Shown one piece after another: positions 13,300-21,820 of a stretch of DNA of 30,177 nucleotides. The first letter of the stretch is position 1. Every line of letters begins with the position of its first letter. The stretch is from an uncultured bacterium (GTDB lineage Bacteria > Actinomycetota > Coriobacteriia > Coriobacteriales > Coriobacteriaceae), in NCBI GenBank assembly GCA_905215835.1, contig CAJMRR010000004.1:1-30177 (forward strand), given 5' to 3'. The notes below the pieces were generated by a model. It saw only the letters and a list, made by a program, of their open reading frames with translations. It did no database searches and was not told the origin of the DNA. The translations under genes were made by a program, and so were the position numbers.

Positions 13300-13752
13300 A
13301 TGAGCATCAATCGAGTGAACATCACCGGTAACCTCACCCGCGATCCCGAGCTGCGCGCCACCGCCGGCGGAACCCAGGTTCTGTCCTTTGGCGTCGCCGT
13401 GAACGATCGTCGCCGCAACGCGCAGACTGGCGAGTGGGAGGACTATCCCAACTTTGTCGACTGCACCATGTTCGGCACCCGCGCCGAGGCCGTGAGCCGT
13501 TTCCTGGCAAAGGGAAACAAGGTCGCGATCGAGGGCAAGCTGCGCTACAGCTCTTGGGAGCGCGACGGCCAGCGCCGGAGCAAGCTTGAGGTCATCGTCG
13601 ATGAGATCGAGTTTATGAGCTCCCGTGGTGGCCAGGGTGGCTACGATCAGGGCGGTTACGCCCCCGCAGCTCCCGCGCCCGCAGCACGTCCTGCCGTACC
13701 GGTGGCCACGCCGCCCGCGGTCGACGTCTACGATGAGGACATCCCGTTCTAA
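13300..13752 (+). CDS. ssb: Single-stranded DNA-binding protein
   Basis: The product has 150 residues. The OB-fold covers about residues 1-108 (start MSINRVNITGNLTRDPELR, then WEDYPNFVDCTMFGTRAEAVSRFLAKGNKVAIEGKL). A glycine, alanine and proline-rich linker leads to the acidic tip DEDIPF that recruits replication and repair proteins. It binds single-stranded DNA as a tetramer during replication, repair and recombination. AGGAAG (13285-13290) precedes the ATG. The gene lies 48 bases after rpsF and is almost certainly in the same transcript. Confidence 0.98.
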   Translation: MSINRVNITGNLTRDPELRATAGGTQVLSFGVAVNDRRRNAQTGEWEDYPNFVDCTMFGTRAEAVSRFLAKGNKVAIEGKLRYSSWERDGQRRSKLEVIVDEIEFMSSRGGQGGYDQGGYAPAAPAPAARPAVPVATPPAVDVYDEDIPF

Positions 13753-13823
13753 GGGTGTTCACCTATTTTTGAGTGAGAGGCGGCTTCGGTTCGCCGAAGT
13801 TGCCAAATGAAAGGTATTTTGAC

Positions 13824-14090
13824 ATGGCTAATGATTTTTCTGCACGTCAGCCGCGTCGTAAGTACTGCCAGTTCTGCAAGGAGAACACTGAGTTCATCGA
13901 CTATAAGGACACTCAGCTTCTCCGTAAGTACATGACCGACCGTGGCAAGATCAAGCCCCGTCGCGTCACTGGCGCTTGCACGCAGCATCAGCATGACATC
14001 GCCAACGCCATCAAGCGCGCCCGCGAGATGGCTCTCCTGCCGTACACCGTCCCCGTGGTTTCCTCTCGTGGCAACCGCGACCGCGGCTAA
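13824..14090 (+). CDS. rpsR: 30S ribosomal protein S18
   Basis: The product has 88 residues. The core YCQFCKENTEFIDYKDTQLLRKYMTDRGKIKPRRVTGAC is typical of S18. The CxxC pair and the later C with nearby histidines indicate the zinc-binding (C+) form of the protein. It is a partner of S6 on the 30S platform. The start at 13824 is chosen because AAAGG is about 10 bases upstream and homologues begin with a short basic tail before the cysteine pair. Confidence 0.97.
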   Translation: MANDFSARQPRRKYCQFCKENTEFIDYKDTQLLRKYMTDRGKIKPRRVTGACTQHQHDIANAIKRAREMALLPYTVPVVSSRGNRDRG

Positions 14091-14105
14091 GAAGGGAGAC
14101 GCATC

Positions 14106-14645
14106 ATGAAGGTTATTCTTCTCGATGAGATCAAGGGCAAGGGCGGCGAGGGTGACGTCGTAGAGGTCGCTCAGGGTTACGCTGAGAACTTCCTGTTCCC
14201 CAAGAAGCTCGCTGTTGCCGCCACCAAGGGCAACCTCAAGCAGCTTGACGAGCGTCGCAACAACATCGCCAAGCGCGAGGCCGTCCGTCTGGCTACCGCC
14301 AACGAGACCAAGGCTGCCTTCGAGGGCAAGACGGTCACCGTTGACGTCAAGGTCGGCGACGAGGGCATCCTCTTTGGCTCCGTTACCGCCGCTATGATCG
14401 CTGACGCCATCAAGGCTCAGCTCGGTATGGACATCGACCGCAAGCGCGTCGAGCTCGGTAAGCCCATCAAGGTTGCCGGTGCCCACACCGTTGCCATCTC
14501 GCTGTACCGCGAGATCAAGGCCGAAGTTGTCGTTCTCGTCGGCGTTACCGCCGAGGAGCTCGCTGCCGAGGCTGAGGTCGAGGAGGCCGCTGAGGTCGCC
14601 GAGGCCGAGACCGCCGAGGTCGAGACTGAGGCTGCTGCCGAGTAG
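14106..14645 (+). CDS. rplI: 50S ribosomal protein L9 with acidic C-terminal extension
   Basis: The product has 179 residues. The start MKVILLDEIKGKGGEGDVVEVAQGYAENFL is the hallmark N-terminal domain of L9, which binds 23S rRNA. A long helix and the C-terminal domain follow (GILFGSVTAAMIADAIKAQ). Homologues are usually near 150 residues. Here about 28 extra residues at the end are almost only A, E, V and T, giving a strongly acidic tail. It lies 15 bases after rpsR with AAGGGAG as ribosome binding site and is followed by a strong terminator. Confidence 0.97.
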   Translation: MKVILLDEIKGKGGEGDVVEVAQGYAENFLFPKKLAVAATKGNLKQLDERRNNIAKREAVRLATANETKAAFEGKTVTVDVKVGDEGILFGSVTAAMIADAIKAQLGMDIDRKRVELGKPIKVAGAHTVAISLYREIKAEVVVLVGVTAEELAAEAEVEEAAEVAEAETAEVETEAAAE

Positions 14646-14677
14646 CATTTGCTGCAACGCAACAATCTTGTTCTAAG

Positions 14678-14716
14678 AAGGGCGCTCTGGGAAACCAGGG
14701 CGCCCTTTTGTTTTTT
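14678..14716 (+). terminator. Intrinsic terminator after rplI
   Basis: AAGGGCGC-TCTGG (14678-14690) pairs with CCAGG-GCGCCCTT (14695-14707) with one G-U, closed by the stable tetraloop GAAA and followed by TTGTTTTTT. It separates the ribosomal protein genes from dnaB. Confidence 0.92.
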
Positions 14717-14869
14717 GCGCTGAGTGAGTGTCATGGTGAACGTTGCGTCGAAGTCCTATATACAGGACCGTTCATCCGTTTGGTTCGGTGATGATTGGCG
14801 GCGCGCGGCGCGTTTTGGGACCGTGGCTGATACTATGGATGCTCGCAAGCGATATGAATGAGGATGCTC

Positions 14870-16261
14870 ATGGCATATGACGATAGGGAGACGGGGCTGA
14901 CGGTCGAGGACCGCGGCTCAAAGTTGGGTCTTCCCCAAAACCAAGATGCAGAGGCCAATGTACTGGCCGCTATGCTGCTATCGCCCGAGGTGGTCGAAGA
15001 GGCCCAGGTCGAGCTGCAGCCCGATGATTTCTACCGGCCCATTCATAAGACCATCTACACCGCGATGGTCGATATGTACAACAGCCGCATTCCCATCGAC
15101 TCCATCTCGCTGATCGATTACCTGCGAAGCATCAACAAGCTCGATGCCGTGGGCGGCGAGGCCTACATTTTGGAGCTGATGGGTCAGACCCTGTCGCTCG
15201 TGAACTGGCAGCACCATGCCGCCATCGTTCGTCGCGATTCGATGCTGCGCGAGCTGATCGGCGCCACCAACGAGATCAACGCGCTGGCATATAACGCCCC
15301 CACTGACACCAAAGAGGTCGTGGAGCTGGCCGAGAGCAAGCTGCTCAAGGTCACGGCACGCGAGGTCAAGTCGAGCTACAAGACGCTGACCGAGTTTATG
15401 GTTGAGGCCTATAACGAGGCCGAGGAAGTGTGTCAGGCCGGTGGTCAGGCTGCGGGCGTGCCCACGGGCTTCCCGTCGCTCGACCGCATGCTCATGGGTT
15501 TTCGCGAAGGCCAGCTCATCATCATCGGCGCCCGTCCTGCCGTGGGTAAGACGTCGTTCGCTCTGAACCTGGCACTTAACGCTGCCGCTGCTGGTTATAC
15601 CGTCGGCTTCTTCTCACTGGAGATGTCGGGCAAGGAAATTGCCCAGCGTCTGATTTGCGCCTACGCCATGATCTCGATCAGTGACTTCCGCATGGGCCGC
15701 ATTAGCCCCGAGCAGTGGGCCAATATCAACGAGGCCACGCAGACCTTGTCCAAGCTCGATATTCTGATTGACGATACGCCCGGCACCACAGTGACTGAGA
15801 TTCGCGCCAAGAGCCGCCGCATGCTCCATAACAAGGAGAAGGCAATCATCATTTTGGACTACCTGCAGCTGGTGAGTCCTCCACCGGGACGCCGCTCCGA
15901 GAGCCGTACCGTCGAGGTTTCGGAGATGTCGCGTGGTCTTAAGATCATGGCCAAGGAGCTCAAGATCCCGCTCATCGCGCTGTCACAGCTCTCGCGTCAG
16001 GTCGAATCCCGTACCGGCAAGCGCCCGCAGCTTTCCGACCTTCGTGAATCGGGCTCCATCGAGCAGGACGCCGATATCGTCATGTTCTTGGACCGCTCCG
16101 CCGACGAGGCCGAAGCCTCGCGCGACGATCGACCCGACGAGGGCGTTACGCGTATCGTCGTGGCCAAGAACCGTTCGGGCCCGATCGGCGACGTCGACCT
16201 GATGTTCCTGCCGGCATCCACCAAGTTCTATGAGCTTGATGGGGCACATGCCGAGGAGTAG
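14870..16261 (+). CDS. dnaB: Replicative DNA helicase
   Basis: The product has 463 residues. The N-terminal DnaB domain starts at LPQNQDAEANVLAAMLLSPE. The RecA-like motor domain has Walker A GARPAVGKT (220-228), a Walker B region ending in IIILDYLQL, and the H4 region LSQLSRQVESR. DnaB is the hexameric helicase that unwinds DNA at the replication fork. Three in-frame ATGs occur at 14858, 14864 and 14870. The last is preferred because GAGGA (14860-14864) lies 5 bases before it. No intein or insertion is visible. Confidence 0.97.
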   Translation: MAYDDRETGLTVEDRGSKLGLPQNQDAEANVLAAMLLSPEVVEEAQVELQPDDFYRPIHKTIYTAMVDMYNSRIPIDSISLIDYLRSINKLDAVGGEAYILELMGQTLSLVNWQHHAAIVRRDSMLRELIGATNEINALAYNAPTDTKEVVELAESKLLKVTAREVKSSYKTLTEFMVEAYNEAEEVCQAGGQAAGVPTGFPSLDRMLMGFREGQLIIIGARPAVGKTSFALNLALNAAAAGYTVGFFSLEMSGKEIAQRLICAYAMISISDFRMGRISPEQWANINEATQTLSKLDILIDDTPGTTVTEIRAKSRRMLHNKEKAIIILDYLQLVSPPPGRRSESRTVEVSEMSRGLKIMAKELKIPLIALSQLSRQVESRTGKRPQLSDLRESGSIEQDADIVMFLDRSADEAEASRDDRPDEGVTRIVVAKNRSGPIGDVDLMFLPASTKFYELDGAHAEE

Positions 16262-16282
16262 GACAGGCGCCCGTTGCACGGG

Positions 16283-16288
16283 TATACT
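16283..16288 (+). promoter_or_regulatory. Possible -10 box upstream of purA
   Basis: TATACT stands 67 bases before the purA start in a 93-base gap, but no convincing -35 box lies 16-18 bases upstream. It is a weak candidate only. Confidence 0.25.
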
Positions 16289-16354
16289 GGGAATGTTTTG
16301 TGCTTCTGCGTGCCGGCGTGGCGCGTAGACAGTCCATGAATGTAAGGAGTAAAC

Positions 16355-17641
16355 ATGCCGTCAACCGTTTTGGTCGGTGCCCAGTGGGGCGATGAGGGCA
16401 AGGGTAAGATTTGCGACCTGGTCGCCGGCGACTTCGATGCCGTCGTGCGCTATTCGGGCGGCAACAACGCCGGTCACACCATCGTCGTCAACGGCAAGAA
16501 GTACGGCCTGCACCAGGTGCCTTCCGGCATCATGTATTCCGACCACGTGTCGGTGATCGGTAACGGCTGCGTCGTCAACCCCAAGGTTGTCCTTGAGGAG
16601 ATCGACATGTTCGAGGCCGACGGCATCACCACCAAGAACCTCAAGATTAGCGGCAACGCGCATGTCATCATGCCGTACCACATCGATCTGGATGGCGCCT
16701 TTGAGCAGAAGCTCGGCAAGAAGAACATCGGTACCACCAAGCGCGGCATTGGTCCGTGCTATCAGGACAAGATGGCCCGCATTGGCCTGCGCATGCAGGA
16801 CATGCTGGACGAGACGCTGTTCCGCGACAAGTTGGAGACCGCTCTCGCCCGCGTGAACCCCGAGCTCGAGCTCATCTACAACCTGCCCACCTACACCGTG
16901 GACCAGATTTGCGACGAGTACCTGCCGATGGCCGAGCGCCTGCGTCCCTACATCACCGAGACGAGCCTGCTGCTCAACAACATGATCGATGAGGGCAAGA
17001 ACCTGCTGTTTGAAGGCGCCCAGGCGACGCTGCTCGACATCGACCACGGAACCTATCCGTACGTGACGTCTTCCAACTGCACCGCCGGCGGCGCCATCAC
17101 CGGCTCTGGCGTGGGCATGAAGAACGTCGACCGCGTGCTGGGCGTCATGAAGGCCTATATCACCCGCGTCGGTTCGGGCCCCATGCCCACCGAGCTTTCC
17201 TATGAGTCCGAGGCCGGCCACACGCTGACCGAGGAGGGCTATGAGTACGGCGTGACCACCGGTCGCCGTCGTCGTTGCGGCTGGTTTGACGGCCCTATCG
17301 CCAACTATGCCTCGCGCGTCAACGGCCTCACCGACATCGCCGTGACCAAGCTCGACGTGCTTTCGGCCTTCGACACCATCAAGGTGTGCGTGGCCTACGA
17401 CGTCGATGGCGAGCGCTACACGAGCGTGCCCGAGCATCAGGTGCGCTTTGAGCATGCCAAGCCCATCTACGAGGAGCTCCCCGGCTGGAAGTGCGACATC
17501 ACCGGTTGCCGCAGCTTTGAGGAGCTGCCGCAGGAGGCTCAGGACTACGTGGCGTTTATCGAGGATCTGGCACACACCCGCGTGACGTTCATTGGCGTTG
17601 GCGCTGGTCGCGAGCAGATCATCAACCGATTCTGGAAGTAA
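16355..17641 (+). CDS. purA: Adenylosuccinate synthase
   Basis: The product has 428 residues, the usual length. It joins IMP and aspartate using GTP, the first committed step from IMP to AMP. The glycine-rich loop G12-D13-E-G-K-G-K18 holds the catalytic aspartate. NNAGH41T carries the catalytic histidine. GTTKRGIGPCYQDK and the late TTGRRRRCGWFD loop, which binds aspartate, are intact. AAGGAG lies 6 bases before the ATG. The usual partner purB is not in the window. Confidence 0.98.
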   Translation: MPSTVLVGAQWGDEGKGKICDLVAGDFDAVVRYSGGNNAGHTIVVNGKKYGLHQVPSGIMYSDHVSVIGNGCVVNPKVVLEEIDMFEADGITTKNLKISGNAHVIMPYHIDLDGAFEQKLGKKNIGTTKRGIGPCYQDKMARIGLRMQDMLDETLFRDKLETALARVNPELELIYNLPTYTVDQICDEYLPMAERLRPYITETSLLLNNMIDEGKNLLFEGAQATLLDIDHGTYPYVTSSNCTAGGAITGSGVGMKNVDRVLGVMKAYITRVGSGPMPTELSYESEAGHTLTEEGYEYGVTTGRRRRCGWFDGPIANYASRVNGLTDIAVTKLDVLSAFDTIKVCVAYDVDGERYTSVPEHQVRFEHAKPIYEELPGWKCDITGCRSFEELPQEAQDYVAFIEDLAHTRVTFIGVGAGREQIINRFWK

Positions 17642-17663
17642 TCGGGACTATTTGGTTATTGCG

Positions 17664-17708
17664 ATATACCCCTTTGCAGCCCGGACGGGCGGCCGAGGGG
17701 TATATTTG
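17664..17708 (+). terminator. Two-tier hairpin between purA and purD
   Basis: A perfect 10 bp outer stem, ATATACCCCT (17664-17673) with AGGGGTATAT (17696-17705), encloses a small inner hairpin, GCCC-GGAC-GGGC (679-690 in 17 kb). The T run after it is short. It is either the purA terminator or a leader structure for purD. Confidence 0.6.
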
Positions 17709-17759
17709 CTTGCAAAGGGCTCGCGCGGAGCGGGCCGTTCATCCATAGAGGAGGCACCC

Positions 17760-19064
17760 TTGAAGGCGGACACTCAAACCATCGACATCCTGTTGTTGGG
17801 CAGCGGCGGCCGTGAGCATGCTTTGGCAGCCAAGCTCGCAGCATCACCGCGCGCCGGCAAGCTCTACATTGCGCCGGGCAACGGCGGCACCGCGAGCTGC
17901 GGCGAGAACGTTGTTCTCGACGACTGCGATCCTGCGGCCGTGGCGGCGTTTGCTCAGAGCCACGGATGCGGACTCGTGGTAATTGGCCCCGAGGCTCCGC
18001 TCGTGGCGGGCGTGGCCGACGCCGTGCGCGCGGCGGGTATTCCCTGCTTTGGCCCGGGTGCCGAGGGCGCCCAGATGGAGGGCTCTAAGCTGTTCTCCAA
18101 GCAGCTCATGGAGCGTGCGGGCATTCCGACGGCAGCCTATGGTTCGTTTACCGACGAGGCTTCGGCTCTCGCCTACGTGCGCGAGCAGGGCGCCCCGCTG
18201 GTCGTCAAGGCCGACGGCCTTGCCGCGGGCAAGGGCGTTATCGTGGCGACCGAACTTGAGCAGGCCGAGGAAGCCGTACGCGAGTGCTTTGGCGGCACCT
18301 TTGGCGATGCCGGCAACACCGTGGTTATCGAGGAGATGCTCGTTGGTCCCGAGTGCTCGCTGCTGGCCTTTACCGACGGCAAGACCGTGCGCCCCATGGC
18401 CACCTCGCAGGACCACAAGCGCGCGCTTGAGGGCGACCTTGGTCCCAACACCGGCGGCATGGGTGTCTACAGCCCGGTGCCCATCGTGACTGACGAGGAG
18501 CACGCCACCATGGTGAAGGTCATGGAGCAGACCGTGGCCGAGCTCGCTGCCGAGGGTATCGACTACCGCGGTTGCCTGTATGGCGGCTTTATGCTCACCC
18601 CCGCCGGCCCCAAGGTGCTGGAGTTCAATGCCCGCTTTGGTGATCCCGAGACTCAGGTCGTGCTCCCGCGCCTTAAGAACGACCTGGTCGAGGTTATGTT
18701 CGCCTGCGCCAACTGCGAGCTTGATCAGATTGAGCTCGATTGGCGTGACGAGTGGGCCGTGGCTGTTGTCCTGACGAGCGCGGGCTACCCCGGCAGCTAC
18801 GAGAAAGGAAAGGTCATCACCGGTATTGAGGATGCCGAGGCCATGGAGAACGTGACCGTGTACCACGCGGGCACTGCCGTGGTGGACGGCCAGCTCGTGA
18901 CCAATGGTGGCCGCGTGCTTGCCGTGACCGCTCTGGGCGACACGTTCGAGAACGCTCGCAACCTTGCCTACGAGGCCTGCGAGAAGATTGATTTTGAGGG
19001 CAAGACTCTGCGTCACGACATCGGCCTGCGCGCGCTGCGCGGCCGCGACGCCTGGGATGCCTAA
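17760..19064 (+). CDS. purD: Phosphoribosylamine-glycine ligase
   Basis: The product has 434 residues, near the family norm. It is an ATP-grasp enzyme that joins phosphoribosylamine and glycine in purine synthesis. The N-terminal motif LLLGSGGREHA, the ATP-grasp loop KADGLAAGKGV (about residues 148-158), EGDLGPNTGGMG and EFNARFGDPE are conserved. A TTG start at 17760 is chosen because GAGGAGG (17749-17754 region) lies just upstream and homologues begin a few residues before the LLLGSGG strand. A longer frame upstream runs through the hairpin and is not likely to be translated. Confidence 0.96.
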   Translation: MKADTQTIDILLLGSGGREHALAAKLAASPRAGKLYIAPGNGGTASCGENVVLDDCDPAAVAAFAQSHGCGLVVIGPEAPLVAGVADAVRAAGIPCFGPGAEGAQMEGSKLFSKQLMERAGIPTAAYGSFTDEASALAYVREQGAPLVVKADGLAAGKGVIVATELEQAEEAVRECFGGTFGDAGNTVVIEEMLVGPECSLLAFTDGKTVRPMATSQDHKRALEGDLGPNTGGMGVYSPVPIVTDEEHATMVKVMEQTVAELAAEGIDYRGCLYGGFMLTPAGPKVLEFNARFGDPETQVVLPRLKNDLVEVMFACANCELDQIELDWRDEWAVAVVLTSAGYPGSYEKGKVITGIEDAEAMENVTVYHAGTAVVDGQLVTNGGRVLAVTALGDTFENARNLAYEACEKIDFEGKTLRHDIGLRALRGRDAWDA

Positions 19065-19085
19065 AATCCGAGAGGAATGAGACGG

Positions 19086-19781
19086 ATGGACGAGAAGAAC
19101 GAAGAGCTCGTGGATGCGCAGATCGTCGAGGAGGACAGCCGCGTGTATGGGCACGCCGAGGGCGAGCCTGGTGGCGAGGTCGCTGACGAGCCGGCGCTGG
19201 TGCTGGGCGACGACGACCCGCACGATGCCGAGCTGCACGAGAAGATTCTTTCGGAGGAGTGCGCCTGGAAGGGCAAGATCCTCGACGTCCACCGTCTTGA
19301 GGTTGAGCTGCCCAACGGTCACCGCAGCGCCCGCGATATCGTTCGCCATCCGGGTGCGGCGGCCGTTGTGGCGCTGACCGAGAGCGGCAAGATCGTACTG
19401 GTGCGTCAGTACCGCACTGCCATCGACCGCGTGACGGTCGAGATTCCCGCCGGCAAGCTCGATCCAGGCGAGGACCCGCTCGATTGCGCCAAACGCGAAC
19501 TGCATGAGGAGACGGGCTTTAGGGCCGGTCGTATTCGCTTTTTGACGTCGATTGTCACGTCCTGCGGTTTTTGCGATGAGATCATCCACATCTACTTGGC
19601 TACCAAGCTCGAGTTTGATGCGCCCAACCCCGATGATGACGAGTTTGTCAACGTGGACCTGGTGCCGCTGCACGAGCTGATCGACGCCGTACTCGACGGC
19701 AAGATCGAAGACGCCAAGACCGTCGTAGGCGCCTTGGCCTGCGACAGCATCGCGCACCGCCTTGGGGGCACGGAGCTCTAG
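19086..19781 (+). CDS. NUDIX hydrolase, ADP-ribose pyrophosphatase type
   Basis: The product has 231 residues. The Nudix box (123-145) has the full pattern GX5EX7REUXEEXGU, with R137-E-L-H-E-E. WKGKILDVHRLEVELPNG before it and VRQYRTAIDRVTVEIPAGK leading into it are typical of ADP-ribose/ADP-sugar pyrophosphatases (NudF-like). About 55 acidic residues precede the conserved domain, which is unusual. The ATG at 19086 is used because the upstream ATG at 19077 touches the AGAGGA binding site. It follows purD by 21 bases and is probably co-transcribed. Confidence 0.92.
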   Translation: MDEKNEELVDAQIVEEDSRVYGHAEGEPGGEVADEPALVLGDDDPHDAELHEKILSEECAWKGKILDVHRLEVELPNGHRSARDIVRHPGAAAVVALTESGKIVLVRQYRTAIDRVTVEIPAGKLDPGEDPLDCAKRELHEETGFRAGRIRFLTSIVTSCGFCDEIIHIYLATKLEFDAPNPDDDEFVNVDLVPLHELIDAVLDGKIEDAKTVVGALACDSIAHRLGGTEL

Positions 19782-19809
19782 GTTACGCGGTTTTACCAAA
19801 CCGCGTAAC
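19782..19809 (+). terminator. Perfect hairpin after the NUDIX gene
   Basis: GTTACGCGGTTT and AAACCGCGTAAC form a 12 bp perfect stem with the loop TACC, starting at the base after the stop codon. No T run follows, so termination would be weak or need another factor. Confidence 0.6.
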
Positions 19810-19822
19810 GAGTCGACGCTGC

Positions 19823-19920
19823 AAACGCCCCTAAGCGGCAATCTGCCTTTCAATCGTCGCTCGCGTACCGAAGTACGCGTCGCTCCTCTTTCAAGACACC
19901 TTGCTCGCTTAGGGACGTTT
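19823..19920. repeat. Long nested inverted repeat upstream of the ABC exporter, diverged set 3 element
   Basis: Outer arms AAACGCCCCTAAGCG (19823-19837) and CGCTTAGGGACGTTT (19906-19920) match at 14 of 15 positions and extend inward with GGCAA/TTGC. In the centre GCGTAC-CGAA-GTACGC (19863-19878) is a perfect hairpin, flanked by TCGCTC and GTCGCTC. On the minus strand this reads GAGCGAC, hairpin, GAGCGA, similar to the elements at 27762 and 28011. It may be a mobile repeat, or part of the exporter leader. Confidence 0.6.
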
Positions 19921-20028
19921 TCGCTGACGTTGCTAGAACATCGGCGTTATGTTTGTTGGGACGCTTTGTTTTCAGCCCGACCGGCTCAACCGGATTTATC
20001 ACGCTATTTATTTCTCTTCGAGGACTGC

Positions 20029-21801
20029 ATGTTTAAGAGGTTTCTTTCGTATTACGAGCCCCAGATGGGGCTTTTTGTTGCTGATACTGTTTGTGCTCTG
20101 GTGCTTGCCGCCATTGACCTGGCGTTCCCCATTATCCTGCGCAATTTGACCGGTGGGCTGTTTACTCAGGGTCAGGCTGCCATTATGCAGGCGCTCGGCA
20201 TGATCGCGGTGGGCTTGGTACTGATGTATGCCGTCCGCTGCGCCTGCCGCTACTTTGTGAGCTATTGGGGTCACGTGATGGGCGCGCGCATGGAGTCCAA
20301 GATGCGCGAGGACCTGTTTGACCAGTATGAGCGCTTTAGCTTTGCGTACTTCGACCGCAACAGCTCGGGCGACATGATGAGCCGCGTGGTCAACGACCTG
20401 TTCGATATCTGCGAGGCGGCGCATCACGTGCCCGAGTGGATCATCATCTGCGGCATCGAGATTATCGGCTCGTTTGTGATCCTCTTTACCATCGCTCCGG
20501 TGCTGGCGCTTGCCATGGCCGTGGTGACGGCGGCGTTTGCGGTCGTCATGTTTTGGCAGAACATGCGCATGCGCGAGGTCTTTAGCGACAACCGCAAAAA
20601 AATCAGCGGCATCAATGCACAGCTGCAGGATTCTCTGGCGGGCATGCGCGTGGTCAAGAGCTTTGCCAACGAGGAGACCGAGCGTGCCAAGTTCCGTGCC
20701 TCTAACGACCGCTACCTTTTGTCCAAGGAGAACATGTATCACGCCATGGGCGTCTATACCGCGACGTATGGCCTGCTCTCGGGTGTGCTCTATGTGATCG
20801 TAGTGCTGCTGGGCGGATGGCTGGTCGCCCAGGGACAGCTACAGGCGGTCGATATGGCGACCTTCGCACTCTATATTTCGCTGTTCTGCACGCCGCTTGA
20901 GACGCTCGTCAATTCGGCCGAAACGTATCAGAAGGCTATCGCCGGCTTTAAACGTATGGACGAGGTGCTCTCGACCGCGCCGGATATCCAGGACAAGCCG
21001 GGCGCTACGGATCTGCAGGTGACTGCCGGCGCCGTGGAGTATCACGACGTGTGCTTTAACTACGAGGATGTCGAGCTGGGCGAGGGCTATGCCGACGAGC
21101 GTCCCGTTATCGACCATATGGACCTGTCCATCAAGCCCGGGCAGACCATCGCTTTGGTTGGCCCTTCGGGCGGCGGCAAGTCCACAACCTGTTCGCTACT
21201 GCCGCGCTTTTATGACGTGGCTGCCGGATCCATTAGCATCGACGGCCAGGACGTGCGTGATGTGACGCAGCAGAGCCTGCGTCGCGCCATCGGCCTGGTG
21301 CAGCAGGATGTCTATCTGTTTGACGGTACGATTGGCGAGAACATCGCCTACGGCAAGCCGGGCGCTACGGCGGAAGAGATCGCCGAGGCGGCCCGTCGTG
21401 CCAACATCGATGCCTTTATCGAGTCGCTTCCACAGGGCTATGACACGGTCGTGGGCGAGCGCGGCAGCCGTCTTTCGGGCGGACAGAAGCAGCGCGTTGC
21501 CATCGCGCGTGTGTTTCTCAAGAATCCCAAAATCTTGATCTTGGACGAGGCGACGAGTGCTTTGGATAACGAGAGCGAGGAGGCGGTGCAGGAGTCGCTC
21601 GAAGAGCTGGCACGCGGCCGTACCACAATCATCATCGCCCACCGTCTCTCGACCATTAAACACGCCGATGAGATTGCGACCGTTGAGCATGGTCGCGTTG
21701 TGGAGCGTGGCACGCACGAGGAGCTTCTCGCCCGTGGCGGCACCTATGCCCGTTACTATCGAATGCAGTTCGAAGGTGCGCGTGCGCACGAGCTCGACTG
21801 A
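20029..21801 (+). CDS. ABC transporter, exporter type, fused membrane and ATPase domains
   Basis: The product has 590 residues. About residues 1-320 form a six-helix type I exporter membrane domain. The nucleotide-binding domain has Walker A GPSGGGKST (378-386), a Q-loop region GLVQQDVYLFDGTIGENIAYG, signature LSGGQKQR (482-489), Walker B ILILDEATSAL (about 502) and switch histidine AHRLST. It is a half-transporter that would work as a homodimer, or as a heterodimer with a partner not in this window. The substrate is unknown (lipid, peptide or drug). The ATG at 20029 follows CGAGGA; upstream in-frame starts run through the structured region and are unlikely. Confidence 0.94.
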   Translation: MFKRFLSYYEPQMGLFVADTVCALVLAAIDLAFPIILRNLTGGLFTQGQAAIMQALGMIAVGLVLMYAVRCACRYFVSYWGHVMGARMESKMREDLFDQYERFSFAYFDRNSSGDMMSRVVNDLFDICEAAHHVPEWIIICGIEIIGSFVILFTIAPVLALAMAVVTAAFAVVMFWQNMRMREVFSDNRKKISGINAQLQDSLAGMRVVKSFANEETERAKFRASNDRYLLSKENMYHAMGVYTATYGLLSGVLYVIVVLLGGWLVAQGQLQAVDMATFALYISLFCTPLETLVNSAETYQKAIAGFKRMDEVLSTAPDIQDKPGATDLQVTAGAVEYHDVCFNYEDVELGEGYADERPVIDHMDLSIKPGQTIALVGPSGGGKSTTCSLLPRFYDVAAGSISIDGQDVRDVTQQSLRRAIGLVQQDVYLFDGTIGENIAYGKPGATAEEIAEAARRANIDAFIESLPQGYDTVVGERGSRLSGGQKQRVAIARVFLKNPKILILDEATSALDNESEEAVQESLEELARGRTTIIIAHRLSTIKHADEIATVEHGRVVERGTHEELLARGGTYARYYRMQFEGARAHELD

Positions 21802-21820
21802 TTGATATGACAGGAAGTTT

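Noticed and set aside
19077..19085. ATG at 19077 as NUDIX start
   Set aside because: It directly touches the AGAGGA binding site, leaving no spacing; the next ATG at 19086 is well placed.
17844..19853. Long minus-strand open frame opposite purD and the NUDIX gene
   Set aside because: Antisense shadow; both sense genes have intact family motifs.
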